A stretch of 64,000 nt of DNA, taken from positions 754,001 through 818,000 of the forward strand of contig NZ_CP029556.1 in assembly GCF_003293695.1 (NCBI RefSeq). Reading direction: 5' to 3'. A program made the translations under genes and the position numbers. Below the pieces are notes generated by a model, which saw nothing but the letters and a program-made list of their open reading frames with translations, did not search any database and was not told the origin of the DNA. Shown here piece by piece: positions 21,278 to 28,829 of this stretch (position 1 is its first letter; the number at the start of each line of letters is the position of its first letter). This stretch comes from Lysobacter oculi. GTDB lineage: Bacteria > Pseudomonadota > Gammaproteobacteria > Xanthomonadales > Xanthomonadaceae.

Positions 21278-21769
21278 TCAGGAAATCTGTTCGAGCATGT
21301 GTTCGGCGGTGGAGACGCGCAGTTCGCCTGGTGCTTCCACCTGCAGGCTCTTCACTACACCGTTGTCCGCGTAGAGCGCGTAACGCTTGCTGCGCACGCC
21401 CATGCCGTAGGCGCTGGCATCCATCTGCAGCCCGAGCGCACGGGTCAGTTCGCCGTTGCCATCGGCCAGCATCAACATGCCTTCGGGCACGCGCTGAGAC
21501 TCGCCCCAGGCCTGCATCACGAAGGGATCGTTGACCGACACGCAGGCGACTTCGACACCCTTGCGCCGGAAATCGTCGAAATGCTTCACGTAACCGGGCA
21601 GGTGGCGCTCGCTGCAGGTCGGGGTGAAGGCGCCCGGCACCGCGAACATCACCACCCGCTTGCCACCGAACACCGCATGGGTATCGATCTGCTCCACGCC
21701 TGTTCGGATGATCTGCAGGATGCTTTCGGGGACCTGCTGGCCGGCTTCGATGGTCATGGACATGCTCAT
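21278..21769 (-). CDS. Prx5-type peroxiredoxin
   Basis: A 163-residue thioredoxin-fold peroxidase. The peroxidatic cysteine lies in VPGAFTPTCSERHLPGY, the Prx5 signature. VNDPFVMQAW and the later YALYADNGVV are also typical of the Prx5 group. These enzymes reduce hydrogen and alkyl peroxides using thioredoxin or glutaredoxin. Three Met codons occur in the first five positions (MSMSM), so the exact start is uncertain by up to four residues. It precedes the ferritin-like gene by 30 bp. Confidence 0.9.
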   Translation of the reverse strand: MSMSMTIEAGQQVPESILQIIRTGVEQIDTHAVFGGKRVVMFAVPGAFTPTCSERHLPGYVKHFDDFRRKGVEVACVSVNDPFVMQAWGESQRVPEGMLMLADGNGELTRALGLQMDASAYGMGVRSKRYALYADNGVVKSLQVEAPGELRVSTAEHMLEQIS

Positions 21770-21836
21770 TGACGGGAGGCGGCCAGTCTAGGCAGGCCAT
21801 GTGAAATATTTCGTCAAGGCGGGCGCGATGACATGG

Positions 21837-21865
21837 GTTGATCGAGGGCGCCATCGGGCCCATCT
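21837..21865 (+). promoter_or_regulatory. Sigma-32-like (heat-shock) promoter before cbpA
   Basis: GTTGATC at 21837-21843 and GCCCATCT at 21858-21865 are separated by 14 bp. They resemble the heat-shock consensus CTTGAAA-N14-CCCCATNT. The site lies about 28 bp before the ATG of a DnaJ-like co-chaperone, a gene expected to be heat- or stress-regulated. Confidence 0.45.
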
Positions 21866-21892
21866 TTATGAAATTGCGAGGCGGAGACGGCG

Positions 21893-22807
21893 ATGCAGTT
21901 CAAGGATTACTACGAAACCCTGGGGGTCGAACCGGGCGCGGGCGAGGCGGAAATCAAGACCGCCTATCGCAGGATGGCGCGCAAGTACCACCCCGATGTG
22001 AGCAAGGAAGCCGGCGCCGAGGAGAAGTTCAAGGCCGTCAACGAGGCCTACGAAGCGCTGCGTGACCCGCAGAAGCGCGCGGCCTACGACCAGTTGCGCG
22101 CACGCGGCTACCGGCCGGGCGATGAAATGCCGCCGCCGGGTGGCGGTTTCGGGGGGGGCTATGGCGGGCAGGGCGGCCACGGCGCCGGGGATTACGACTT
22201 CGACGAGATCTTCGCCGGTGGCGGCGCGGGCGGCGGCTTCAGCGACTTCTTCGAACAGGTATTCGGGCGAGGCGGCTTCGGCGGCGCGCAACGTGGCGGG
22301 CCGCGTCCGCAGCCGGGCCAGGCGCCGCGCGGCGATACGCGAGCCCGGCTCAGCGTGCCGCTGGAAGCCGTCTATCGCGGCGACTCGGTGCGCATCGGCG
22401 TCAACGGCAAGTCGTTGGACGTCAAGATGCCGAAGGGCATCAAGCCCGGCCAGGCAATCCGGCTGAAGGGGCAGGGCACACACGGCGACCTGCTGCTGGA
22501 AATCGAATACGCGGCCCATCCCCAGTTCGAGGTCGATGGCCGCAACCTCATCCACGTCCTCGCGGTCACGCCATGGCAGGCGGCGCTGGGGGATGTGGCG
22601 ACCGTGCCGACGCTGGGCGGGCCGGTCGAGCTGAAGATTCCCGCGGGTTCGGAAGCGGGACGCAAGCTGCGTCTGCGCGGGCGCGGCCTGCCCGGTGCTG
22701 CGCCGGGTGACCAGATCGTCGAGATTGAAATCGTGGCGCCGGCGCCGCACAACGAGCGCCAACGCGCGGCCTACGAAGACCTGAAGTCCGCCTTCTCGGC
22801 GGACTGA
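21893..22807 (+). CDS. cbpA: DnaJ-like curved-DNA-binding co-chaperone CbpA
   Basis: A 304-residue type II J-protein. Residues 4-68 form the J domain with the HPD motif in KYHPDVSKEAG, which stimulates DnaK ATPase. A Gly/Phe-rich linker follows at about 80-155 (GGGFGGGYGG and a Phe-rich part). The C-terminal peptide-binding domains are at about 160-300 (LEAVYRGDSVRI, GDLLLEIEYAAHPQF). It lacks the DnaJ zinc-finger cysteines, which separates it from DnaJ itself. The neighbouring chaperone modulator cbpM, often downstream, is absent. Confidence 0.92.
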   Translation: MQFKDYYETLGVEPGAGEAEIKTAYRRMARKYHPDVSKEAGAEEKFKAVNEAYEALRDPQKRAAYDQLRARGYRPGDEMPPPGGGFGGGYGGQGGHGAGDYDFDEIFAGGGAGGGFSDFFEQVFGRGGFGGAQRGGPRPQPGQAPRGDTRARLSVPLEAVYRGDSVRIGVNGKSLDVKMPKGIKPGQAIRLKGQGTHGDLLLEIEYAAHPQFEVDGRNLIHVLAVTPWQAALGDVATVPTLGGPVELKIPAGSEAGRKLRLRGRGLPGAAPGDQIVEIEIVAPAPHNERQRAAYEDLKSAFSAD

Positions 22808-22820
22808 GGGTGCGCCGCCG

Positions 22821-23186
22821 TCAGGCGCCGAGCGTGCCGGTGATGGCTTCGGAGAGTTCGGCTTCGGTGAAGGGCTTGGTCAGATAGCCCTTCGCGCCCT
22901 GGCGCATGCCCCAGACCTTGTCGGTTTCCTGGTCCTTGGTCGTCACCAGGATCACCGGGATGTGGTTGGTGGTTTCGTGGCGGCTGATCGCGCGGGTGGC
23001 CTGGAACCCGTTGAGGTTCGGCATCACCACATCCATCAAAATCAGGTCGGGCAATTCGGCCTTCGCCGTTTCCACGCCCTGTGCGCCGTCTTCGGCGGTC
23101 AGGCACTCGTGGCCGAGTTTTTCGACGATGCGCCGGATACCCGCCAGTTGCGACGGTGAGTCATCGATGACCAGGATGCGCGCCAT
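22821..23186 (-). CDS. pilH: Stand-alone CheY-like response regulator, PilH type
   Basis: A 121-residue single receiver domain. The acidic pocket Asp8-Asp9, phospho-acceptor Asp52 (ILMDVVMPNLNG) and switch Lys104 (GYLTKPF) are present, with no output domain. The sequence, including the start ARILVIDDSPSQLAGI, resembles PilH/PilG of the type IV pilus Chp system. No pil genes are adjacent, so the assignment rests on sequence alone. AGGGGG lies five bases before the ATG. It converges on cbpA. Confidence 0.75.
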   Translation of the reverse strand: MARILVIDDSPSQLAGIRRIVEKLGHECLTAEDGAQGVETAKAELPDLILMDVVMPNLNGFQATRAISRHETTNHIPVILVTTKDQETDKVWGMRQGAKGYLTKPFTEAELSEAITGTLGA

Positions 23187-23243
23187 AAATCCCCCTTGTG
23201 GATACGGGCATTCTACCGGCTGCCCGTCATTGCGTGAATGGCT

Positions 23244-24236
23244 TCAGAACCGCACCAGTGTGCGCCCCAGCGAGCCGCCTGCGAGCATTTTGCGGAAGAT
23301 GTCGGGCAGACCGGCCAGTTCGGTTTCCGCCGTGCAGATGGCATCCAGCGCCGCCGGCTTCCAGTCGCTGGCCAGGTGGGTCCAGATGGCTTCGCGGATG
23401 TCGCGGGCGGTGCCGGCCGAGGCCACGCCCAGCAGGGATACGCCGCGGATGATGAAAGGCATGACGGTGGTCGGCAGTTCGGCGCTGGCGGCCAGGCCGG
23501 CACTGGCGACATTGCCATAGGGCGCGGTCTGCGCCAGCAGGCTGTTGAGCATCGGGCCGCCCACATTGTCCAGCGCGCCGCCGAAGCGCACCGATTCCAT
23601 CGGCCGTTTCGTCCCCAACGCGTCGCGGCCGAGGATGTCGCGTGCGCCGAGCGAGCGCAGGTAGTCCTGCTGGTCGGCCTTGCCACTGACCGCATGCACC
23701 TCGTAGCCGGCGCGGGTGAAGATGGCGATGCCGAGCGAGCCGACGCCGCCGGTTGCGCCGGTGATGGCGATGGGTCCGAGGGCCGGCGACTGCCGGTTGT
23801 CCTGCATGCGGTACAGCGCCAGCGCGGCGGTGAAGCCGGCGGTGCCGAGGATCATCGATTCGCGCAGTGACAGGCCGGCGGGCAGGGCGATGGCCCACTT
23901 CGATTCAATCCGAGCGTATTCCGAATAGCCGCCGTCGCGGGTCTCCGACAGGCCGCAGCCGGTGACCAGCACCGCGTCGCCTTTCTTGAAGGCCGGGTCG
24001 CTGGATTGCACGACATGGCCGGCCACGTCGATGCCGCCGTTGAGCGGGAAGCGGCGCAGGATCTTGCCTTCGCCGGTGCCGGCCAGCGCATCCTTGTAAT
24101 TGACCGAGGAGAACGCCGTCTTGATGACGATCTCGCCGGGCGAAAGGTCATCGAGCGAAATCCGTTCGATGCCGCTGTGGTAACCGTCGGCGTCATCGTG
24201 GATGCGGAAGGCGTCGAACTGCGCGGGAACGCTCAT
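23244..24236 (-). CDS. acuI: YhdH/AcuI family NADPH oxidoreductase (acrylyl-CoA reductase type)
   Basis: A 330-residue zinc-independent medium-chain dehydrogenase. The GroES-like N-terminal domain carries SSVNYKDALAGTG and FPLNGGIDVAGHV. The Rossmann part has ITGATGGVGSLGI. Members reduce acrylyl-CoA to propionyl-CoA or act as quinone reductases. The start at 24236 (MSVPAQFDAFRI) overlaps the stop of the upstream LOG gene by four bases (ATGA). The frame is open further upstream within that gene but does not look like this family. Confidence 0.9.
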   Translation of the reverse strand: MSVPAQFDAFRIHDDADGYHSGIERISLDDLSPGEIVIKTAFSSVNYKDALAGTGEGKILRRFPLNGGIDVAGHVVQSSDPAFKKGDAVLVTGCGLSETRDGGYSEYARIESKWAIALPAGLSLRESMILGTAGFTAALALYRMQDNRQSPALGPIAITGATGGVGSLGIAIFTRAGYEVHAVSGKADQQDYLRSLGARDILGRDALGTKRPMESVRFGGALDNVGGPMLNSLLAQTAPYGNVASAGLAASAELPTTVMPFIIRGVSLLGVASAGTARDIREAIWTHLASDWKPAALDAICTAETELAGLPDIFRKMLAGGSLGRTLVRF

Positions 24237-24841
24237 GTGTCCTCCAGTGACGAAAGCTGGCTGCGACGCTTCTCGTCCAGCCATTTGTCGGCCTGCGCCG
24301 GCTGGTAGCCGCGCATCCAGTCGAACAGCGCCTCGACATCCTCGCCGTGCCAGAGGTCGTTGCGCTGGTCGGCGTGCAGGAAGCGCTCGCGGACCATCGT
24401 ATCCATCATCGCCATCAACGGCTGCCAGAAACCGGCGACGTCGAGGAAGGCGCACGGCTTGCGTCCGAGCCCGAGCTGGCGCCAGGTCAGCATCTCGAAC
24501 ATCTCGTCGAGCGTGCCGAAACCACCGGGCAGGGCGACGAAGGCATCGGACAGTTCGAACATCCGCATCTTGCGCGTGTGCATGGAATCGACGACTTCAA
24601 GCCGGGTCACGCCACGGTGCGCGACTTCCCAATCCACCAGCTGCTGGGGGATGACGCCGATGACTTCGCCACCCGCGGCCAGTGCGGCATCGGCGGCGAT
24701 GCCCATCAGCCCGACATTGCCGCCGCCGTAGATCAGCGCCGCGCCTTCGCATGCGATGCGCGTGCCGAGCGCGCGGGCGGCATCGGCGTAGATCGGGCGT
24801 GCGCCCGCATTGGAGCCGCAATAGACGCAGACCGATTTCAT
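24233..24841 (-). CDS. LOG-family cytokinin-type 5'-phosphoribohydrolase
   Basis: A 202-residue Rossmann-fold protein of the LOG/TIGR00730 family, which cleaves nucleoside 5'-monophosphates to base and ribose phosphate. The diagnostic PGGFGTLDEMFEML and GGGNVGLMG motifs are present, after a start MKSVCVYCGSNAG. In plants and some bacteria LOG activates cytokinins. In most bacteria the substrate is AMP or a related nucleotide. It is translationally coupled to acuI and lies 19 bp downstream of chaA. Confidence 0.9.
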   Translation of the reverse strand: MKSVCVYCGSNAGARPIYADAARALGTRIACEGAALIYGGGNVGLMGIAADAALAAGGEVIGVIPQQLVDWEVAHRGVTRLEVVDSMHTRKMRMFELSDAFVALPGGFGTLDEMFEMLTWRQLGLGRKPCAFLDVAGFWQPLMAMMDTMVRERFLHADQRNDLWHGEDVEALFDWMRGYQPAQADKWLDEKRRSQLSSLEDT

Positions 24842-24860
24842 GTCGTGCTGCCTGCTTCGA

Positions 24861-25952
24861 TCACGGCACGAAGCTGAGGAACAGATAGGTGCCGAGCAGC
24901 ACCACATGCACGATGCCGATCTGCATGTTGGTCTTGCCGGTGCGCAGGGAAATGGAGGTGACGAAGAGCGTGAGGAACAGCAGCACCGTGGACATGTTGT
25001 CCAGGCCGAGCGCCAGCGGCCAATCCATCACCAGTGCGACCACCGAGACGGTCGGGATAGTCAGGCCGATGCTGGCGATGGCCGAGCCCACGGCCAGGTT
25101 GAGGCTGGTCTGCACGCGGTTGGCGAGGGCGGCACGCACGGCCGCCACGCCTTCGGGCAGCAGCACGATGGCCGCGATGATGATGCCGACCACCGCGCGC
25201 GGTGCGCCCACGCTCACCAGCATCGCCTCCATGTCCGGCGCCAGCTTCTTGGCCGACAGCACCACCACGACCAGACTCACCAGCAGCAGGCCCAGGCTGA
25301 CCAGGGATTCGCGCGTGGTCGGCGGCTCGGCATGGTCTTCGGTCTTCGGGTCACCATCGTCCACCGGCAGGAAATACTCGCGGTGGCCCATGGTCTGGAA
25401 CATGGTGAACGATGCGAACAGCACCAGCGTGGTGATGGCGATGAATACCAGTTGCGAGAAACCGTAAACGGGGCCATGCACGCTGGTGGTGAAGTTGGGC
25501 AGCACCAGGGTCAGCACCACGATCGCGGTGAGCGTGGTCAGCGCCGCGGTCACGCCGTCGATGCGATAGCGCTGGATGCTGTGCCGGCGGCTGCCGGCGA
25601 GCAGGCTGAAACCGATGATGCCGTTGAGGATCAGCATCACCGCCGCGAACACGGTGTCGCGTGCAAGGCCGGATGTCGATTCGCCGCCGGCCAGCATCAT
25701 CGTCACGATCAGCGCCACCTCGATCGCGGTGACTGCCAACGCCAGCACGATGGTGCCGAACGGCTCGCCGACCTTGTGTGCGATCACTTCGGCATGGTGC
25801 ACGGCGGCGATCACGCTGCCGAACAGGCCGATCACCAGCAGCAGTTCGATCAGCGGCATGCCGGGCGCGAGCATCGCCAGCAGCAGGGTTGCGATGCCGA
25901 CGGCGGGCGCCGCGTAGGTCCAGCGGGGATTGTGGTTGGTCATGTTCGCCAT
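24861..25952 (-). CDS. chaA: Calcium/sodium:proton antiporter ChaA
   Basis: A 363-residue membrane protein with about eleven transmembrane helices. It belongs to the Ca2+:cation antiporter superfamily, as shown by the two inverted alpha-repeats around EVALIVTMML and LLPEGVAAVRAALANRVQTSLNLAVGSA. ChaA exports Ca2+ or Na+ in exchange for protons, mainly at alkaline pH. A hydrophilic loop near residues 200-220 separates the two halves. The first ATG is used here, but a second ATG nine bases downstream is equally possible. It is the first gene of a likely chaA-LOG-acuI unit. Confidence 0.92.
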   Translation of the reverse strand: MANMTNHNPRWTYAAPAVGIATLLLAMLAPGMPLIELLLVIGLFGSVIAAVHHAEVIAHKVGEPFGTIVLALAVTAIEVALIVTMMLAGGESTSGLARDTVFAAVMLILNGIIGFSLLAGSRRHSIQRYRIDGVTAALTTLTAIVVLTLVLPNFTTSVHGPVYGFSQLVFIAITTLVLFASFTMFQTMGHREYFLPVDDGDPKTEDHAEPPTTRESLVSLGLLLVSLVVVVLSAKKLAPDMEAMLVSVGAPRAVVGIIIAAIVLLPEGVAAVRAALANRVQTSLNLAVGSAIASIGLTIPTVSVVALVMDWPLALGLDNMSTVLLFLTLFVTSISLRTGKTNMQIGIVHVVLLGTYLFLSFVP

Positions 25953-26001
25953 GCCCCGATTATGCGGGCAAGCGATGCATCCATGTCATCCGCGCACACG
26001 A

Positions 26002-26024
26002 AAACGGCGCCATCGGCGCCGTTT
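26002..26024 (-). terminator. Intrinsic terminator after lpdA
   Basis: A perfect 10-bp stem (AAACGGCGCC / GGCGCCGTTT) with a three-base loop and a short T-run on the minus strand lies 21 bp beyond the lpdA stop. It separates the sucAB-lpdA operon from chaA. Confidence 0.75.
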
Positions 26025-26044
26025 CGTCGCAACATCGCGGGCGA

Positions 26045-27478
26045 TCAGTTCGCCTTGTGGATCGCGCGCTTGTCCACCGCCATCGCGGCATCGTGCACGG
26101 CTTCCGACAGGCTCGGATGCGCGTGGCAGATGCGCGCGAGGTCGTCGGCGCTGCCCTTGAACTCCATCGAGATCACGCCTTCGTGCACCAGTTCGGACAC
26201 GTTCGGGCCAACCAGGTGCATGCCGAGGATGCGGTCGGTTTCCGCATCGGCCAGCACCTTGACGAAACCGATCGGCTCGGCCATCGCCACCGCGCGACCG
26301 ACCGCCGCGAACGGGAAGCTGCCGGCCTTGTAGGCCACGCCATCGGCCTTGAGCTGCTCTTCGGTCTTGCCGACCCAGGCGATTTCCGGCTCGGTGTAGA
26401 TCACCCACGGAATCGTGTCGTAGTTGACGTGGCCGGGCAGGCCGGCGATGAGTTCGGCGACTTCGATGCCTTCCTCGAAACCCTTGTGCGCCAGCATCGG
26501 GCCGCGCACGCAGTCGCCCACCGCCCAGACGCCATCGACGCCGGTGTGGCAGTGGTCGTCCACTTCGATCTGGCCACGCTCGTTGACCTTGACGCCGGTG
26601 CCCTCGGCCAGCAGGCCCTTGCTCGCGGCGCGGCGGCCCACGGCGACCAGCAGCTTCTCGACGACAAGTTCCTGCGTCGCGCCCTTGTCGTCGGTGTAGG
26701 TGACGTGCACGCCGTCATCCTTCACTTCCGTGTTGCTGACCTTGCAGCCCAGTTTGATGTCGAGGCCCTGCTTCTTGAACTCGCGCGCGGCGACCTTCGC
26801 CACTTCCTTGTCGGCGGCGGCGAGGAAATCGGGCATGCCTTCCAGCACCGTGACCTTCGCGCCCAGGCGGTTCCACACGCTGCCGAGTTCGAGGCCGATC
26901 ACGCCGGCGCCGATCACGCCGAGCGACTTCGGCACTTCCTCGAAATCCAATGCGCCGACGTTGTCGACGATGGTCTTGCCGTCGAACTTGGCGAACGGCA
27001 GCTCGATGGAATCCGAACCCGCGGCCAGGATGACGTTCGTGCCCTTGAGCTCGACCGTGCTGCCGTCATGCTGCTTGACGCTGACGATGTTGCCCGGCTG
27101 CAGCGTGCCGAAGCCCGAGAACGACGCCACCTTGTTGGCCTTGAACAGCGCCGCGATGCCGCCGGTGAACTGCTTCACGATCTTGTCCTTGCGGCCGACC
27201 ATCTGCTTCACGTCGATCTTCTGGTCGGCGAAGGAGATGCCGTGCTCGCCGAAGATGTGGCCCATGTTCCAGAACTGGCGGCTGGAATCGAGCAGCGCCT
27301 TGGACGGGATGCAGCCCACGCGCAGGCAGGTGCCGCCGAGCGCCGGCTGGCCGTCCTTGCCGAGCGCGGCATCGACGCAGGCGGTCTTGAGGCCGAGCTG
27401 CGCGGCGCGGATCGCGGCGTGGTAACCGGCGGGGCCGCCGCCGATGACGACGACATCGAATTGCTGTTGTTCGGACAT
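26045..27478 (-). CDS. lpdA: Dihydrolipoyl dehydrogenase (E3)
   Basis: A 477-residue FAD flavoprotein that reoxidises the lipoamide of E2 and passes electrons to NAD+. The FAD-binding GGGPAGYHAAI, the redox-active pair Cys51/Cys56 (GGTCLRVGCIPSK), the NAD-binding GAGVIGLELGSVW and the C-terminal catalytic HAHPSLSEAVHDAA are all visible. It is the last gene of sucA-sucB-lpdA, so it is probably the dedicated E3 of the 2-oxoglutarate dehydrogenase complex. A second E3 for pyruvate dehydrogenase may exist elsewhere. Confidence 0.96.
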   Translation of the reverse strand: MSEQQQFDVVVIGGGPAGYHAAIRAAQLGLKTACVDAALGKDGQPALGGTCLRVGCIPSKALLDSSRQFWNMGHIFGEHGISFADQKIDVKQMVGRKDKIVKQFTGGIAALFKANKVASFSGFGTLQPGNIVSVKQHDGSTVELKGTNVILAAGSDSIELPFAKFDGKTIVDNVGALDFEEVPKSLGVIGAGVIGLELGSVWNRLGAKVTVLEGMPDFLAAADKEVAKVAAREFKKQGLDIKLGCKVSNTEVKDDGVHVTYTDDKGATQELVVEKLLVAVGRRAASKGLLAEGTGVKVNERGQIEVDDHCHTGVDGVWAVGDCVRGPMLAHKGFEEGIEVAELIAGLPGHVNYDTIPWVIYTEPEIAWVGKTEEQLKADGVAYKAGSFPFAAVGRAVAMAEPIGFVKVLADAETDRILGMHLVGPNVSELVHEGVISMEFKGSADDLARICHAHPSLSEAVHDAAMAVDKRAIHKAN

Positions 27479-27513
27479 TGCGATGTTTCCTTTGCGGAGT
27501 CTTGAAACGACAC

Positions 27514-27531
27514 GCCCCGCGCGGGCGGGGC
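27514..27531 (-). other. Intercistronic hairpin between sucB and lpdA
   Basis: GCCCCGC and GCGGGGC form a perfect 7-bp stem with a four-base loop in the 69-bp gap. There is no T-tract. It may be an mRNA-stability or attenuation element that sets the E2:E3 ratio, which is inference. Confidence 0.45.
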
Positions 27532-27547
27532 GGTCAGGCAGGCTGGA

Positions 27548-28792
27548 TTACATCCCCAGCAGCATGCGGTGCGGGTTTTCCAGCTGGTTCTTGATGTCGA
27601 CCAGGAACAGCACCGCTTCCTTGCCGTCGATGATGCGGTGGTCGTAGCTCAGCGCGATGTACATCATCGGCGCGGCGACGACCTGGCCGTTCTCGACGAT
27701 CGCGCGCTCCTTGATGGCGTGCATGCCGAGGATGGCGCTCTGCGGCGGGTTGACGATCGGCGTGGAGAACAGCGAGCCGAAGGTGCCGCCATTGGTGATG
27801 GTGAAGGTGCCGCCCTGCAGGTCTTCCAGCTTCAGGCCGCCTTCGCGCGCCGCCTTGGCGTAGCCGGCGATGCTCTTCTCCACCTCGGCGAAGTCCATGC
27901 GCTCGACGTTGCGCAGCACCGGCGTCACCAGCCCCTTGTCGGTCGACACCGCCACCGAGATGTCGGCGTAGCCGTGGTAGATGATGTCGTCACCATCGAC
28001 CGAGGCGTTCACGACCGGGTACTTGGCCAGCGCGTTGGCGGCGGCCTTGGCGAAGAAGCTCATGAAGCCGAGCTTGATGCCGTTGGCCTTCACGAAGTCG
28101 TCCTGCAGCTCGTTGCGCATCGCCATCACCTTCGACAGGTTGACCTCGTTGAAGGAGGTCAGCATGGCGATGGAGTTCTTCGACTCCATCAGGCGCTTGG
28201 CGATGGTCTTGCGGATGCGGGTCATCGGCACGCGCTCTTCCGGACGCGCGCCGCCACCGACGCCGGCGGTCTTGCCGCTGGCGTAGTTGACGAGGTCTTC
28301 CTTGGTCACCGCGCCGCGACGGCCGGTGCCCTCGACCTGCGACGGGTCGATGCCTTCCTTCTTCGCGGTGAAGGCGGCGCCCGGCGGCAGCTGCGAGGTG
28401 TTGTCGCTCGGCTTGCCATCCGATGCGGGCTTCGGCGTGGTGCTCGAAGGCGCCGCGGCCTGCGCCTTGGCGGCCTCGGCCTTGGGCTGCATTTCCTGCG
28501 CGCCGGCGGCCGGGGCATCGGACTTGGCTTCGGCCTTCGGTGCGTCGGCGACCGCGCCTTCCTCGATCACCGCGATGACCTGCTGGCTGGTGACGGTGGC
28601 GCCGGTGTCGAACTTGATTTCCTTCAGCACGCCATCGGCGGGCGACGGGACTTCAAGCACCACCTTGTCGGTTTCCAGATCGACCAAGTTCTCGTCGCGC
28701 TTGACGGCATCGCCGACCTTCTTGTGCCAGCCGGCGATGGTGGCGTCGGAGACGGATTCGGGAAGAACCGGGACTTTGATTTCGGTGGCCAT
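27548..28792 (-). CDS. sucB: Dihydrolipoyllysine succinyltransferase, E2 of 2-oxoglutarate dehydrogenase
   Basis: A 414-residue E2. Residues 2-75 form a single lipoyl domain with the modified lysine in ETDKVVLEV. An Ala/Pro/Lys/Ser-rich linker follows at about 80-120. The peripheral-subunit-binding domain lies around [12 protein letters not shown]. The catalytic acyltransferase domain ends with [13 protein letters not shown], which contains the active histidine. The succinyl-type assignment follows from its position directly after sucA and its single lipoyl domain. It lies 37 bp downstream of sucA. Confidence 0.96.
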   Translation of the reverse strand: MATEIKVPVLPESVSDATIAGWHKKVGDAVKRDENLVDLETDKVVLEVPSPADGVLKEIKFDTGATVTSQQVIAVIEEGAVADAPKAEAKSDAPAAGAQEMQPKAEAAKAQAAAPSSTTPKPASDGKPSDNTSQLPPGAAFTAKKEGIDPSQVEGTGRRGAVTKEDLVNYASGKTAGVGGGARPEERVPMTRIRKTIAKRLMESKNSIAMLTSFNEVNLSKVMAMRNELQDDFVKANGIKLGFMSFFAKAAANALAKYPVVNASVDGDDIIYHGYADISVAVSTDKGLVTPVLRNVERMDFAEVEKSIAGYAKAAREGGLKLEDLQGGTFTITNGGTFGSLFSTPIVNPPQSAILGMHAIKERAIVENGQVVAAPMMYIALSYDHRIIDGKEAVLFLVDIKNQLENPHRMLLGM

Positions 28793-28829
28793 GTCTGGGG
28801 GTCCGATTGTTTGATTCGAATGGGAAAGG

